DNA from: JAZOTK01 sp045534775
GTDB lineage: Bacteria; Bacillota; Clostridia; RUG12999
Reading direction: 5' to 3'
Assembly (NCBI GenBank): GCA_045534775.1
Contig: JAZSKI010000016.1
Coordinates: forward strand, 1-21,874
Length of the DNA stretch: 21,874 nt
In this document: piece after piece, positions 14,281-20,742 of the stretch
Position numbering within the stretch: position 1 is the stretch's first letter
Layout: every line of letters starts with the position of its first letter
The notes under the pieces: model-generated
Seen by the model: the letters and a program-made list of their open reading frames with translations, nothing else
Databases searched by the model: none
What the model was told of the DNA's origin: nothing
Program-made: the position numbers and the translations under genes

Positions 14281-17121
14281 TTATTCTATGTGGAATTTCA
14301 CTCCGCCTGTCAGCGGGGTTAGTGTATCATCCCACAGCAGTATTTTATAGTAAGCTGCGGCGGAAATATCCTCGGTTATGGTGATTGTATCGGAAATTTC
14401 CGTTTCTGCGGAATTAATAACCGCTTCTTTTACGCATATAAGCTTGTCTCCGTTATAAAATGCTCCATAGAGCGTTCCTGCCACCGTACTGCCCGTATTA
14501 TTCACAACCGTATAGGAAAGATTACCTTCTGCAAGAGAAGAATTTACATATAAGTCCTCGGCAACCATAGTCTCTGCCTTGTTATATGCGTAATCCCACG
14601 CTACGGCGTAAATTTCCGAAGGGTCAATATTTTCCGTGGCAAAGGTCAGCGAAACCTCATCGCCTTTTTCCTTGGTGCTGTTATCGGGAAGATCGCTCAG
14701 GGTATGGGAATTACCTTCCGTATCGTAGTAAACTATACCCATCGCCATTACAAAATTGTTATCCTTAGCCGTAACCGTAACCGCACTTCTGTCCTCGCTT
14801 ATGGTAATACCGCAAATCTCTGGTGTGGTTTTATCTACCGTAAAGGGCATCAGAAGCAAGGACGGGCTGTTCTCGCCGTCCGTATGGTTGAGGGCTCCGC
14901 TCAGTCCTAAGCTGTAATCCCCTTCTTCCAGGCTGTCGAGCTTCGACAGACCCACCGCCATAGCGCCGTATTTACTTACAAGCTTGTTCGCCGTTCCCGC
15001 ATTAATGGTTATATCGTTTCCGTAAATCTGAATATCTACCTTTTTAACGGCTCTCATCAGTTGCATATTTATATAAAGCTCATCGCCGTAGCCGTCACCA
15101 TTGGGTGATATGGCATTGTATCTGCCGTCTATGAGCCCCTTATCGTCCGTTCCTAAAACATAGCTTTTGGTCGTGCTTCCGTTTGGCATCTTTGAATAGA
15201 GATATGTTCCCATACCTCCGTTATTTTTGAGATAGCTTCCGCCGTCATCATATAAAGAGGTATCAAAAACGCTTTGCTCAGTCCACGCACCGTAAAAGCC
15301 CATAAAGGGTATGTTAAGGGAAGGCACGTCCTCCCCTTCAAGGAAGATAAACCCGTCTGTATAAAATCCGTTTGTGAAGGTTTTTAGATTATTTTCGCAG
15401 AAATCCTCGTCAAGAGTAACAGTAAAGGTAATATCCATCGAGGTTCCCTCTCTTACGATAACAGAATCGGGTAAGGTGGTCGAAATAACCGGTATTTCTA
15501 CGGGGTATTCGCTGAGCTTTCCGTTTTCCGCCTTATCGGTAGAAACCGCTATGGAGGGAGTATATACCGCCGTCTCGGTTCCCTCGTTTACTATGGTAAA
15601 GCTAAGGTCGATAACATTACTCAGCTTATCGCCAAGATTAATTTTCGTTGTGCCGCCTTCGCCCTTTAAATAGGCCTTTGTCTCAACCGCATTTTTCACG
15701 TTTACTACGCCGGCGCCCTGCCTTCTCGGCGAATAGGGAACGCCGCTATAACTCATAACCGTCGCCGTTGACATAAGAAGGCTCTCCATCAAATCGACCT
15801 TTTCACTATCGTCAAAGCTCAGACCGTCCTCAGCCGCAAGCCCATCAAGATGCTGACTCATAAGGGCAAGAACGCCCGCCATAAAGGGCGAAGCCATAGA
15901 CGTACCGCTCCCCAGAGCATAGCCGCCGCTTTTTACCGAGGATTTAATACTGCTTCCTACAGCGGTTATTTCGGGCAGAAGCTCTAAGCTTTCCCCTACA
16001 CCCCAGCTTGAATAGTCGGCAGGAGAAGCAAGCTTATCTGCCGCCGCTATGGTAAACACCTCACTTACGGTTGCAGGTACACCTGCCGAGCCGTAATCTA
16101 TCTGCTGTGGCAGAACCGTCATTTTCGAGGTCTTTGCAGTAGCCGCCGTTGTATAACCTCTGGCGGAATTTCCTGCCGCCGTACATACGGCAATGCCCAG
16201 CTCTCTCGCCTGCGCAAGTGCCTGATTAAATACGGTCTCCACATCCTTTGAAGCGTAGGTTATACCAAAGCTCATATTAATTGCAGTTGCCCCCAGGGTC
16301 ACTGCATCATCTATTGCCTTCAGCGCCGCATCAAACTGAAGCATATCGCTGCTTGTTGCTATCTTCATCAGCAAAAGCTGTGCCTGCGGAGCTACGCCGC
16401 AAAGAGGCTCTGTGCTGCTTTGACTGCTGTTATTTCCTGCGGCAATACCTGCCACACAGGTTCCGTGATTTCCTGCTCCGCTTACGTCATAGTCGCCGTA
16501 CACATAATCGTAGGCATAGGGTATCTTTGCGGATTTATACGCCGAATCCGCAGCTGTCGCCTGCAGGCTTCCGCCTGTAACAAGCTCTGACAGATGTTCT
16601 GCTGTTAAAGCGGGGTTTGAAGGCTCTACGCCGAAAAATTCGTGATTTACATTAAATTCGTTATCTATAACGGCAATTATTTCGCCCTCGCCGTCATAGC
16701 CCGTATTATTCTCGTCCTGCACATAGGTAACGCCGCTCATATCGGTTGCATCTTCAATAAAAAGCTCAGGCGCGGGAACCGGGTCGAAAACATATACATT
16801 TTTAACTCCCGGCAAGCTTAAAATATCTTCATAATCCGCCGCATCCGCTTCTACAGAAAATCCGTTGAACACCTCGTCGTACACAAAGCCCGGTTCAATC
16901 CCGCCCGACATAAGGCACAGCTCCGCCATAGCGGCTTCAATACTTTCGGTCTCATCCACCGAATACAGCATCGCCCCGCCCCCGGGTGCCTCCTCCATTT
17001 CCACCACAAAGGTATGTCTGCCCTCTTCAAGCTCCATGGTTAAAGAAAATTCATGTACAGTCTCTGCAAATGAATTTAACGACAACATCATCATTATTAA
17101 AAATAAACTGATTTTTCTCAT
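14281..17121 (-). CDS. Secreted subtilisin-family (S8) protease, lactocepin/C5a-peptidase-like
   Basis: A large extracellular serine protease of 946 residues. I start it at the ATG at 17121, which gives a classical signal peptide (MRKISLFLIMMMLSLNSFA, likely cleavage after Ala19); the TTG 11 codons upstream would bury it. An I9-like propeptide follows (about 25-118, with VFNGFSVEADAADYEDIL). Catalytic residues are Asp153 (AVIDNEFNVNH), His219 (GNHGTCVAG), oxyanion Asn318 (AAGNS) and Ser408 (GTSMASP). The Asp motif resembles C5a peptidase rather than bacillar subtilisins. After the catalytic domain come beta-rich Fn3-like domains with IPFMGFYGAW (about 604-613) and ISPNGDGYGDE (671-681). No LPXTG sorting signal, SLH repeat or C-terminal membrane anchor is present, so it is probably released or held non-covalently. 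The ribosome binding site (GTGGA) is weak. Target unknown. Confidence 0.92.
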   Translation of the reverse strand: MRKISLFLIMMMLSLNSFAETVHEFSLTMELEEGRHTFVVEMEEAPGGGAMLYSVDETESIEAAMAELCLMSGGIEPGFVYDEVFNGFSVEADAADYEDILSLPGVKNVYVFDPVPAPELFIEDATDMSGVTYVQDENNTGYDGEGEIIAVIDNEFNVNHEFFGVEPSNPALTAEHLSELVTGGSLQATAADSAYKSAKIPYAYDYVYGDYDVSGAGNHGTCVAGIAAGNNSSQSSTEPLCGVAPQAQLLLMKIATSSDMLQFDAALKAIDDAVTLGATAINMSFGITYASKDVETVFNQALAQARELGIAVCTAAGNSARGYTTAATAKTSKMTVLPQQIDYGSAGVPATVSEVFTIAAADKLASPADYSSWGVGESLELLPEITAVGSSIKSSVKSGGYALGSGTSMASPFMAGVLALMSQHLDGLAAEDGLSFDDSEKVDLMESLLMSTATVMSYSGVPYSPRRQGAGVVNVKNAVETKAYLKGEGGTTKINLGDKLSNVIDLSFTIVNEGTETAVYTPSIAVSTDKAENGKLSEYPVEIPVISTTLPDSVIVREGTSMDITFTVTLDEDFCENNLKTFTNGFYTDGFIFLEGEDVPSLNIPFMGFYGAWTEQSVFDTSLYDDGGSYLKNNGGMGTYLYSKMPNGSTTKSYVLGTDDKGLIDGRYNAISPNGDGYGDELYINMQLMRAVKKVDIQIYGNDITINAGTANKLVSKYGAMAVGLSKLDSLEEGDYSLGLSGALNHTDGENSPSLLLMPFTVDKTTPEICGITISEDRSAVTVTAKDNNFVMAMGIVYYDTEGNSHTLSDLPDNSTKEKGDEVSLTFATENIDPSEIYAVAWDYAYNKAETMVAEDLYVNSSLAEGNLSYTVVNNTGSTVAGTLYGAFYNGDKLICVKEAVINSAETEISDTITITEDISAAAYYKILLWDDTLTPLTGGVKFHIE

Positions 17122-17143
17122 AAAATCCACATCCGTTTCAAAC

Positions 17144-17173
17144 AAAGACGACAAAATAAATTTCGCCGTCTTT
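17144..17173 (-). other. Hairpin between the DUF4380-like and protease genes
   Basis: A 9-bp stem with one G-U pair (17144-17152 with 17165-17173), 12-nt loop, on the minus strand followed by GTTTG. The tail is too poor for confident termination; it may partly insulate the protease gene. Confidence 0.4.
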
Positions 17174-17180
17174 AAATAAT

Positions 17181-18098
17181 TTACATATACTTTTTTACTA
17201 CCTTGCCGATTTCCTCGTCCGTAAGCTCAGGCAACTCCACATTATCATATACGTTAAATGTTTCTGTATGATACACGCTTGCTCCCGATGCTATTTTCGT
17301 GAGAGCTCCGAGAGATTCCATTTCAAGCATATACTTATTGGTGAAGGTCTCAAAGGACATACCGCCGTCAGGATATTCCGCACCCATAACATGTGCAAAT
17401 TTCTTAACCAGGAGCGCACCCTTCAGGAAATAGAAGGCACAGCCCTTTTCGCCGTTTAAGCCATATTTGAATTTGTTTTCGTTGGTGGGGTCCTGGCGTA
17501 AAACTATGTAATCCCTTCCCCAGGTAACACGAGGGTCGCTCATATCCGTATAGGGCCAGAGTGCCATAACTCTGTTTCCGAGAAGTCCCGTATCGCGGTC
17601 AGGCTGAGGTACTACCTCAACGCCGCCCGGTGCCAGTACGGACATAGCCCAGGGTGCAAGCTCAACAGTCCATGCTCCGATATTTGTAACCTTGTGCTGA
17701 ACCGTAACTGTTCCGTCCTCGTCCATGGTTACGGTCATCTCCAGAGCGAGATTGTTGAATTCCTGCGGTTTCTGACGAAGGATTACACCATTTTCAAGCA
17801 GGGTATAATCTACGGGATGAATTTCGGGATAGTAGCTGTATGGGTCAGCTTCGGGACTTACCCAAAGACGGTGACCGCCGAAAATACGCCATTCATCACC
17901 TTCAAAGGGGCTGTTTTCCAGCTTATTTACCATATTCCCTTCTTTATCCTCGAAAAACATATTATGCTTACCGTTTACCGCAAGTCTTATAATATGAGGG
18001 CCAATATCCACCGTGGCAAAAAGCTCTGTCGCTCCGTTAGAAATTCTGATACAGTTACCCCAGGGCTCCAGGGCTGTTTTCTCTACTGTTACTGCCAT
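17181..18098 (-). CDS. DUF4380-like protein with a galactose-mutarotase-type fold
   Basis: A 305-residue protein of unproven function. It is beta-rich, with a VDIGPHIIRLAVNGKHNMFFED opening and EWRIFGGHRLWVSPE block that recall the aldose 1-epimerase/galactose mutarotase superfamily, in particular DUF4380. A sugar-binding or sugar-epimerising role is therefore plausible but not shown. No signal peptide or membrane segment is seen, so it is likely cytoplasmic. I start it at the ATG at 18098 (MAVTVEKTALEPWG), with GGAGA 5 nt upstream; an upstream GTG at 18125 lacks a site. It lies between the tRNA-Arg and the protease on the same strand. The nearby sugar isomerase could share a pathway, but they are separated by a terminator. 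Confidence 0.8.
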   Translation of the reverse strand: MAVTVEKTALEPWGNCIRISNGATELFATVDIGPHIIRLAVNGKHNMFFEDKEGNMVNKLENSPFEGDEWRIFGGHRLWVSPEADPYSYYPEIHPVDYTLLENGVILRQKPQEFNNLALEMTVTMDEDGTVTVQHKVTNIGAWTVELAPWAMSVLAPGGVEVVPQPDRDTGLLGNRVMALWPYTDMSDPRVTWGRDYIVLRQDPTNENKFKYGLNGEKGCAFYFLKGALLVKKFAHVMGAEYPDGGMSFETFTNKYMLEMESLGALTKIASGASVYHTETFNVYDNVELPELTDEEIGKVVKKYM

Positions 18099-18140
18099 AA
18101 TAATCTCCAATCTGCCGTCCTGCACGGCGTGTTATTTCGC

Positions 18141-18172
18141 ACCTTCCCACCGCAGGTAATTTATAGGAAGGT
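18141..18172 (-). other. Hairpin between tRNA-Arg and the DUF4380-like gene
   Basis: A 7-bp stem ACCTTCC/GGAAGGT (18141-18147 with 18166-18172) with an 18-nt loop that can pair internally. On the minus strand it is followed by GCGAAATAAC, with no U-run. It is the only structure between the tRNA and the next gene, so the tRNA seems to have no terminator of its own. Confidence 0.45.
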
Positions 18173-18177
18173 TAGTC

Positions 18178-18252
18178 TGGCATCCCGGACAGGAATCGAA
18201 CCCGTATCGGCAGAACCGGAATCTGCCATCTTATCCATTAGACCACCGGGAC
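18178..18252 (-). tRNA. tRNA-Arg, anticodon CCG
   Basis: Reads CGG codons. The cloverleaf is complete on the minus strand: acceptor GTCCCGG/CCGGGAT (first pair G-U), D stem GTCT/AGAT, anticodon stem GCAGA/TCTGC with loop TTCCGGT (anticodon at 18217-18219), T stem ACGGG/CCTGT with loop TTCGAAT, discriminator G. The 3' CCA is encoded (18178-18180). It is transcribed from the promoter embedded in the upstream terminator. Confidence 0.97.
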
Positions 18253-18254
18253 AT

Positions 18255-18297
18255 AAAAAACCCTATCACCTCTATTATACCACAAGGTGACAGGGTT
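18255..18297 (-). terminator. Terminator of the sugar isomerase gene, overlapping the tRNA promoter
   Basis: On the minus strand a 13-bp stem with one G-U pair (18285-18297 with 18259-18271) and a 13-nt loop, then a run of T down to 18255, two bases before the mature tRNA 5' end. It starts 21 bp after the isomerase stop codon. The loop contains the -10 box of the tRNA promoter. Confidence 0.9.
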
Positions 18298-18302
18298 GTA
18301 AA
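18274..18302 (-). promoter_or_regulatory. Promoter of tRNA-Arg(CCG), inside a terminator
   Basis: -35 TTTACA (18297-18302), 17-bp spacer, extended -10 TGGTATAAT (TATAAT at 18274-18279). The predicted start, near 18267, leaves about 15 nt before the tRNA. Confidence 0.92.
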
Positions 18303-18318
18303 GAGTTTTTTTAAATTT

Positions 18319-19128
18319 TTATCTGCCTAAAATCATATCCATTGCAACAGATGTGGAATGGAGTATAATATCGGGGTAATCCTTTGACGTGGGGAACATC
18401 TCGCCTGTTACCCAACCGTCATAGCCTGCCTTTGCAAAGGCTTCCATAACAGCGGGATAATTAACATCACCTTCAAGCATATCCACAAAATCTTTCGTAG
18501 ATACTTTGAAATCTTTGAAATGCACTTTTCTGATACGTTTTCCCAAAATCTTTATCCATTGCTGGGGGAACCCGTTGATAAGCACGTTACCTACATCAAA
18601 ATATGCACCAACGCAGTCACTGCCTACCTTGTCGATAAACTCAGCCATTTCCATGGGAGAAAGGAGAAATTTGTTCCATACATTCTCAACACCGATGGAA
18701 ACGCCGCATTTTTCGGCAAAGGGAGCAAGCTCCTTTAAAGTCTTAAGAGCAAGCTCGTAAGCATCATCATATTCTACCTCCTCGGTTACAGTACCGGGTA
18801 CAACAAGGATGGTATCACAGCCCAGCCAGGAAGCAAGCTCAAGCTGTCTTTCAGTATAGTATTTAGCGGTTTTTCTGTCTTCCTCGCTTGGAGAAACATA
18901 GCTCTTTCCCCAATACAGACCCGTACAGATGCTGTAAAGCTCAATACCCGCCTTATCAGCCGCCGCTTTGATTTTCATAGCTTCCTCTTTAGTGGTTTCG
19001 GGAGTAAGCTCACCTTCCGCTTCAAGAGCAAGCTCCACGCCGTCAAAACCCATTTTCTTTGCTTTCACAAAGCATTCTTCAAGGGGCGTTCCCGCAGGAA
19101 AAGCCCATGCACTTATACCTTTTTTCAT
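18319..19128 (-). CDS. Sugar phosphate isomerase/epimerase, xylose isomerase-like TIM barrel
   Basis: A 269-residue member of the AP endonuclease family 2 / sugar epimerase group, probably epimerising or isomerising a sugar or sugar phosphate with a divalent metal. The likely metal ligands of the barrel are Glu148 (GVENVWN), Asp178 (AYFDVGN), His203 (VHFKDF) and Glu243 (GEMFP), the set used by tagatose/psicose 3-epimerases and L-xylulose-5-phosphate 3-epimerases. Which sugar is used cannot be told. GGGAGG lies 9 nt before the ATG. The gene has no co-directional neighbour close upstream; instead about 630 bp of hairpin arrays precede it, with a consensus promoter 490 bp upstream reading towards it. 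A terminator follows. Confidence 0.88.
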   Translation of the reverse strand: MKKGISAWAFPAGTPLEECFVKAKKMGFDGVELALEAEGELTPETTKEEAMKIKAAADKAGIELYSICTGLYWGKSYVSPSEEDRKTAKYYTERQLELASWLGCDTILVVPGTVTEEVEYDDAYELALKTLKELAPFAEKCGVSIGVENVWNKFLLSPMEMAEFIDKVGSDCVGAYFDVGNVLINGFPQQWIKILGKRIRKVHFKDFKVSTKDFVDMLEGDVNYPAVMEAFAKAGYDGWVTGEMFPTSKDYPDIILHSTSVAMDMILGR

Positions 19129-19162
19129 ATTTTAAATCCTCCCTTTGATTTCTTACCCTTAA

Positions 19163-19389
19163 TATAGAAACAGTGAACAATTTATATGCCAAGCTTTTTA
19201 GCTGAATTTTGCACATCCGTTTTCATTTTGTCGATATGCAAACTCCGTTTGCTCGATATTTTTACCTCGTAAAATCGATATGTTTTCGCTTCGCTCAAAC
19301 TCGATATGATATGAATTCTCGCCCGTAAGGGCATATCGAGAATTCTGCAAGAATTCATATCGACGATTTCAAGCTTTGCTTGAAGCTAT
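19163..19389. repeat. Palindromic word-hairpin array A, word TCGATAT
   Basis: A 227-bp unit. It opens with a 26-nt tag (19163-19188). Then TCGATAT occurs directly at 19231, 19253, 19275 and 19301 and inverted (ATATCGA) at 19333 and 19357. Between words sit different hairpins: GCAAAC-TCC-GTTTGC (19238-19252), TTTTAC-CTC-GTAAAA (19260-19274), an imperfect GTTT/AAAC one (19282-19300), GCCC-GTAA-GGGC (19321-19332), GAATTC-TGCAA-GAATTC (19340-19356), and TTCAAGC-TTT-GCTTGAA (19368-19384). Direct and inverted words can pair with each other around the centre. No ORF or transposase is present. I do not know a named family for this element. Confidence 0.85.
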
Positions 19390-19622
19390 TATAGAATCAG
19401 TGAACGATTTAGATGACATTCCTTTGGTGAAGTTTTGAGCTGAGGCTCAAAGTGAAGTTGCTTATGCAGTGAAGTTTTTGGCTACGCAAAAGTGAAGTTA
19501 AGTTTGCCACTTCGCCGCAAGGCGAAACTTCACTTACTTTAGTAAACTTCACTATCTTTAGATAACTTCACTTGCCCGCAAGGGCAAACTTAGTTAATGA
19601 TTTCATTTTTAATGAAATCATT
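19390..19622. repeat. Palindromic word-hairpin array B, word AGTGAAGTT
   Basis: A 233-bp unit directly adjoining array A. Its 26-nt tag (19390-19415) matches the array A tag at 23 positions. The word occurs directly at 19427 (GTGAAGTT), 19451, 19468 and 19491, and inverted (AACTTCACT) at 19526, 19545, 19564, with a degenerate copy at 19587. Intervening hairpins differ: TTGAGC-TGAG-GCTCAA, TGC-TTAT-GCA, an imperfect TTTTG/CAAAA one, TTCGCC-GCAA-GGCGAA, TTACT-TT-AGTAA, TATCT-TT-AGATA and TTGCCC-GCAA-GGGCAA. It ends with a 12-bp hairpin at 19596-19622 that overlaps the -10 box of the next promoter. No coding frame of note. Confidence 0.88.
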
Positions 19623-19648
19623 ATACCACAGTTCTTAAATTTTGTCAA
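19620..19648 (-). promoter_or_regulatory. Consensus sigma-A promoter reading through arrays B and A
   Basis: -35 TTGACA (19643-19648), 17-bp spacer, extended -10 TGGTATAAT (TATAAT at 19620-19625). A transcript from about 19613 would run through both arrays and reach the sugar isomerase ATG at 19128 after about 485 nt. No terminator with a U-run is seen in between. Confidence 0.88.
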
Positions 19649-19669
19649 TAAATTTTTACAAAAAAGTTT

Positions 19670-19764
19670 TTGCCCCATGCCCCGAAGGGACATATCGAGT
19701 GCGAAGCAACATATTATCGCCGCACGCACCTTATGCCCCCTTGCCCATAGGGGTAAGCTTAGTT
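19670..19764. repeat. Degenerate array C, running into the apbE 3' end
   Basis: Contains CCC-GAA-GGG (19681-19689), ATATCGA (19692-19698), TGC-GAA-GCA (19700-19708), a partial ATAT-TATCG word near 19711-19719, and CTTGCCC-ATAG-GGGTAAG (19740-19757, one G-T pair). The last hairpin is followed by CTTAGTT, as the last hairpin of array B is followed by AACTTAGTT. The apbE stop codon lies within that CTTAGTT. No 26-nt tag is seen. Confidence 0.55.
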
Positions 19765-20742
19765 GGAATTTCTGCGGAATTTCACTATCTCCCCGTCTTT
19801 TTTTACAAATATTGCTTCAAGGTTCATTTCTTCAATCAGCTTTCCGCCTTTTTCGCTTCCCATAACAAACACCGCCGTAGAAACGGCATCGCCCGAAAGA
19901 CCGTCTTCGCATATTACCGTAACCGATGCCAGGTCGCTTTCCGCGGGTTTGCCGTTAAAGGGTGATATTATATGATGGTATTTCACGCCTTCATATTCAA
20001 AATACCGCTGATAGGCTCCCGAGGTCACAACCGACATATCACGCACCTCCTCGTGGGTGATTACCTTAGAAATGTCAAAGGGGTCGCAGATGCCGACTCT
20101 CCATCCTTCCTTTCTGTTTTTTTCGTTTATAGTGCAGACATTGCCGCCCATATTTATAATTCCGCGTTTTATTCCTTTCTCCATCAGAAGCTCTTTCACT
20201 CTGTCGCCGCCGTAGCCTTTGGCTATACCGCCTAAATCTATCTTCACATCATCGGTTTTGACCACGCCATCTGCTGTCAGAACAAGTTTTTTATAACCGA
20301 TTTTCGCCGCCGCGGCTTTTATTTCCGCATCTGACGGCGGATATGTACGATTTTTAACATCCCACAGCTCTACGGACGGATAAACGGTAATATCAAAGGC
20401 TCCGCCGCTTTTTTCGCTTATTTCAAATGCCCTTTCAAGAATTTTCCTGTATTCATCACTTATTGCAACCGGTTCCCCTACGGGAGCGGAATTTATCTTT
20501 TCCGTAGTGCTTTTCTTCCTGTAAAGGCTAAGCTCGTTTTCCAGCTCCAAAAGCAGACTCTCCGCCGCCTTTGCCGCCTTGTCGCTTCCTCTGCCGTACA
20601 ATTTCAAATTCACAAAGGTATCAAAGGCATAGAAGGTATAGCTGTGGGGCTTTGTCAGCGTAAAATACGCCGCACCTGCAACCACCGCCGCCGCAAATAA
20701 AAATATTGAAATTCCTTTTATATGTTTAGTTATGAAATTCAT
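19759..20742 (-). CDS. apbE: FAD:protein FMN transferase, ApbE family
   Basis: Attaches FMN to Thr/Ser of extracytoplasmic proteins such as Rnf/Nqr subunits, using FAD. It has 327 residues from the ATG at 20742, with GGTGG 7 nt upstream. An N-terminal hydrophobic segment (about 10-28) should anchor or export it; there is no lipobox cysteine, unlike many relatives. Family motifs: FYAFDTFV, SLYRKKST, DLGGIAKGYGGD (169-180), INMGGNV, HHIISP (256-261) and SGDAVSTAVFVMG with the metal ligands Asp285 and Thr289. The start overlaps the end of dusB by 17 bp, so translation is probably coupled. The last codons and the stop fall next to repeat array C, so the C-terminus may have been shaped by the repeat. 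No target flavoprotein gene is in the window. Confidence 0.95.
   Translation of the reverse strand: MNFITKHIKGISIFLFAAAVVAGAAYFTLTKPHSYTFYAFDTFVNLKLYGRGSDKAAKAAESLLLELENELSLYRKKSTTEKINSAPVGEPVAISDEYRKILERAFEISEKSGGAFDITVYPSVELWDVKNRTYPPSDAEIKAAAAKIGYKKLVLTADGVVKTDDVKIDLGGIAKGYGGDRVKELLMEKGIKRGIINMGGNVCTINEKNRKEGWRVGICDPFDISKVITHEEVRDMSVVTSGAYQRYFEYEGVKYHHIISPFNGKPAESDLASVTVICEDGLSGDAVSTAVFVMGSEKGGKLIEEMNLEAIFVKKDGEIVKFRRNSN

Noticed and set aside
19201..19600. Possible CRISPR array
   Set aside because: Repeat words are only 7-9 bp, they flip orientation halfway, and the intervals are themselves palindromes of 8-23 nt; no cas gene is near.
19572..19965. Plus-strand open frames across the array C and apbE end
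   Set aside because: They have no ribosome binding site and run antisense through apbE; composition follows the repeats.
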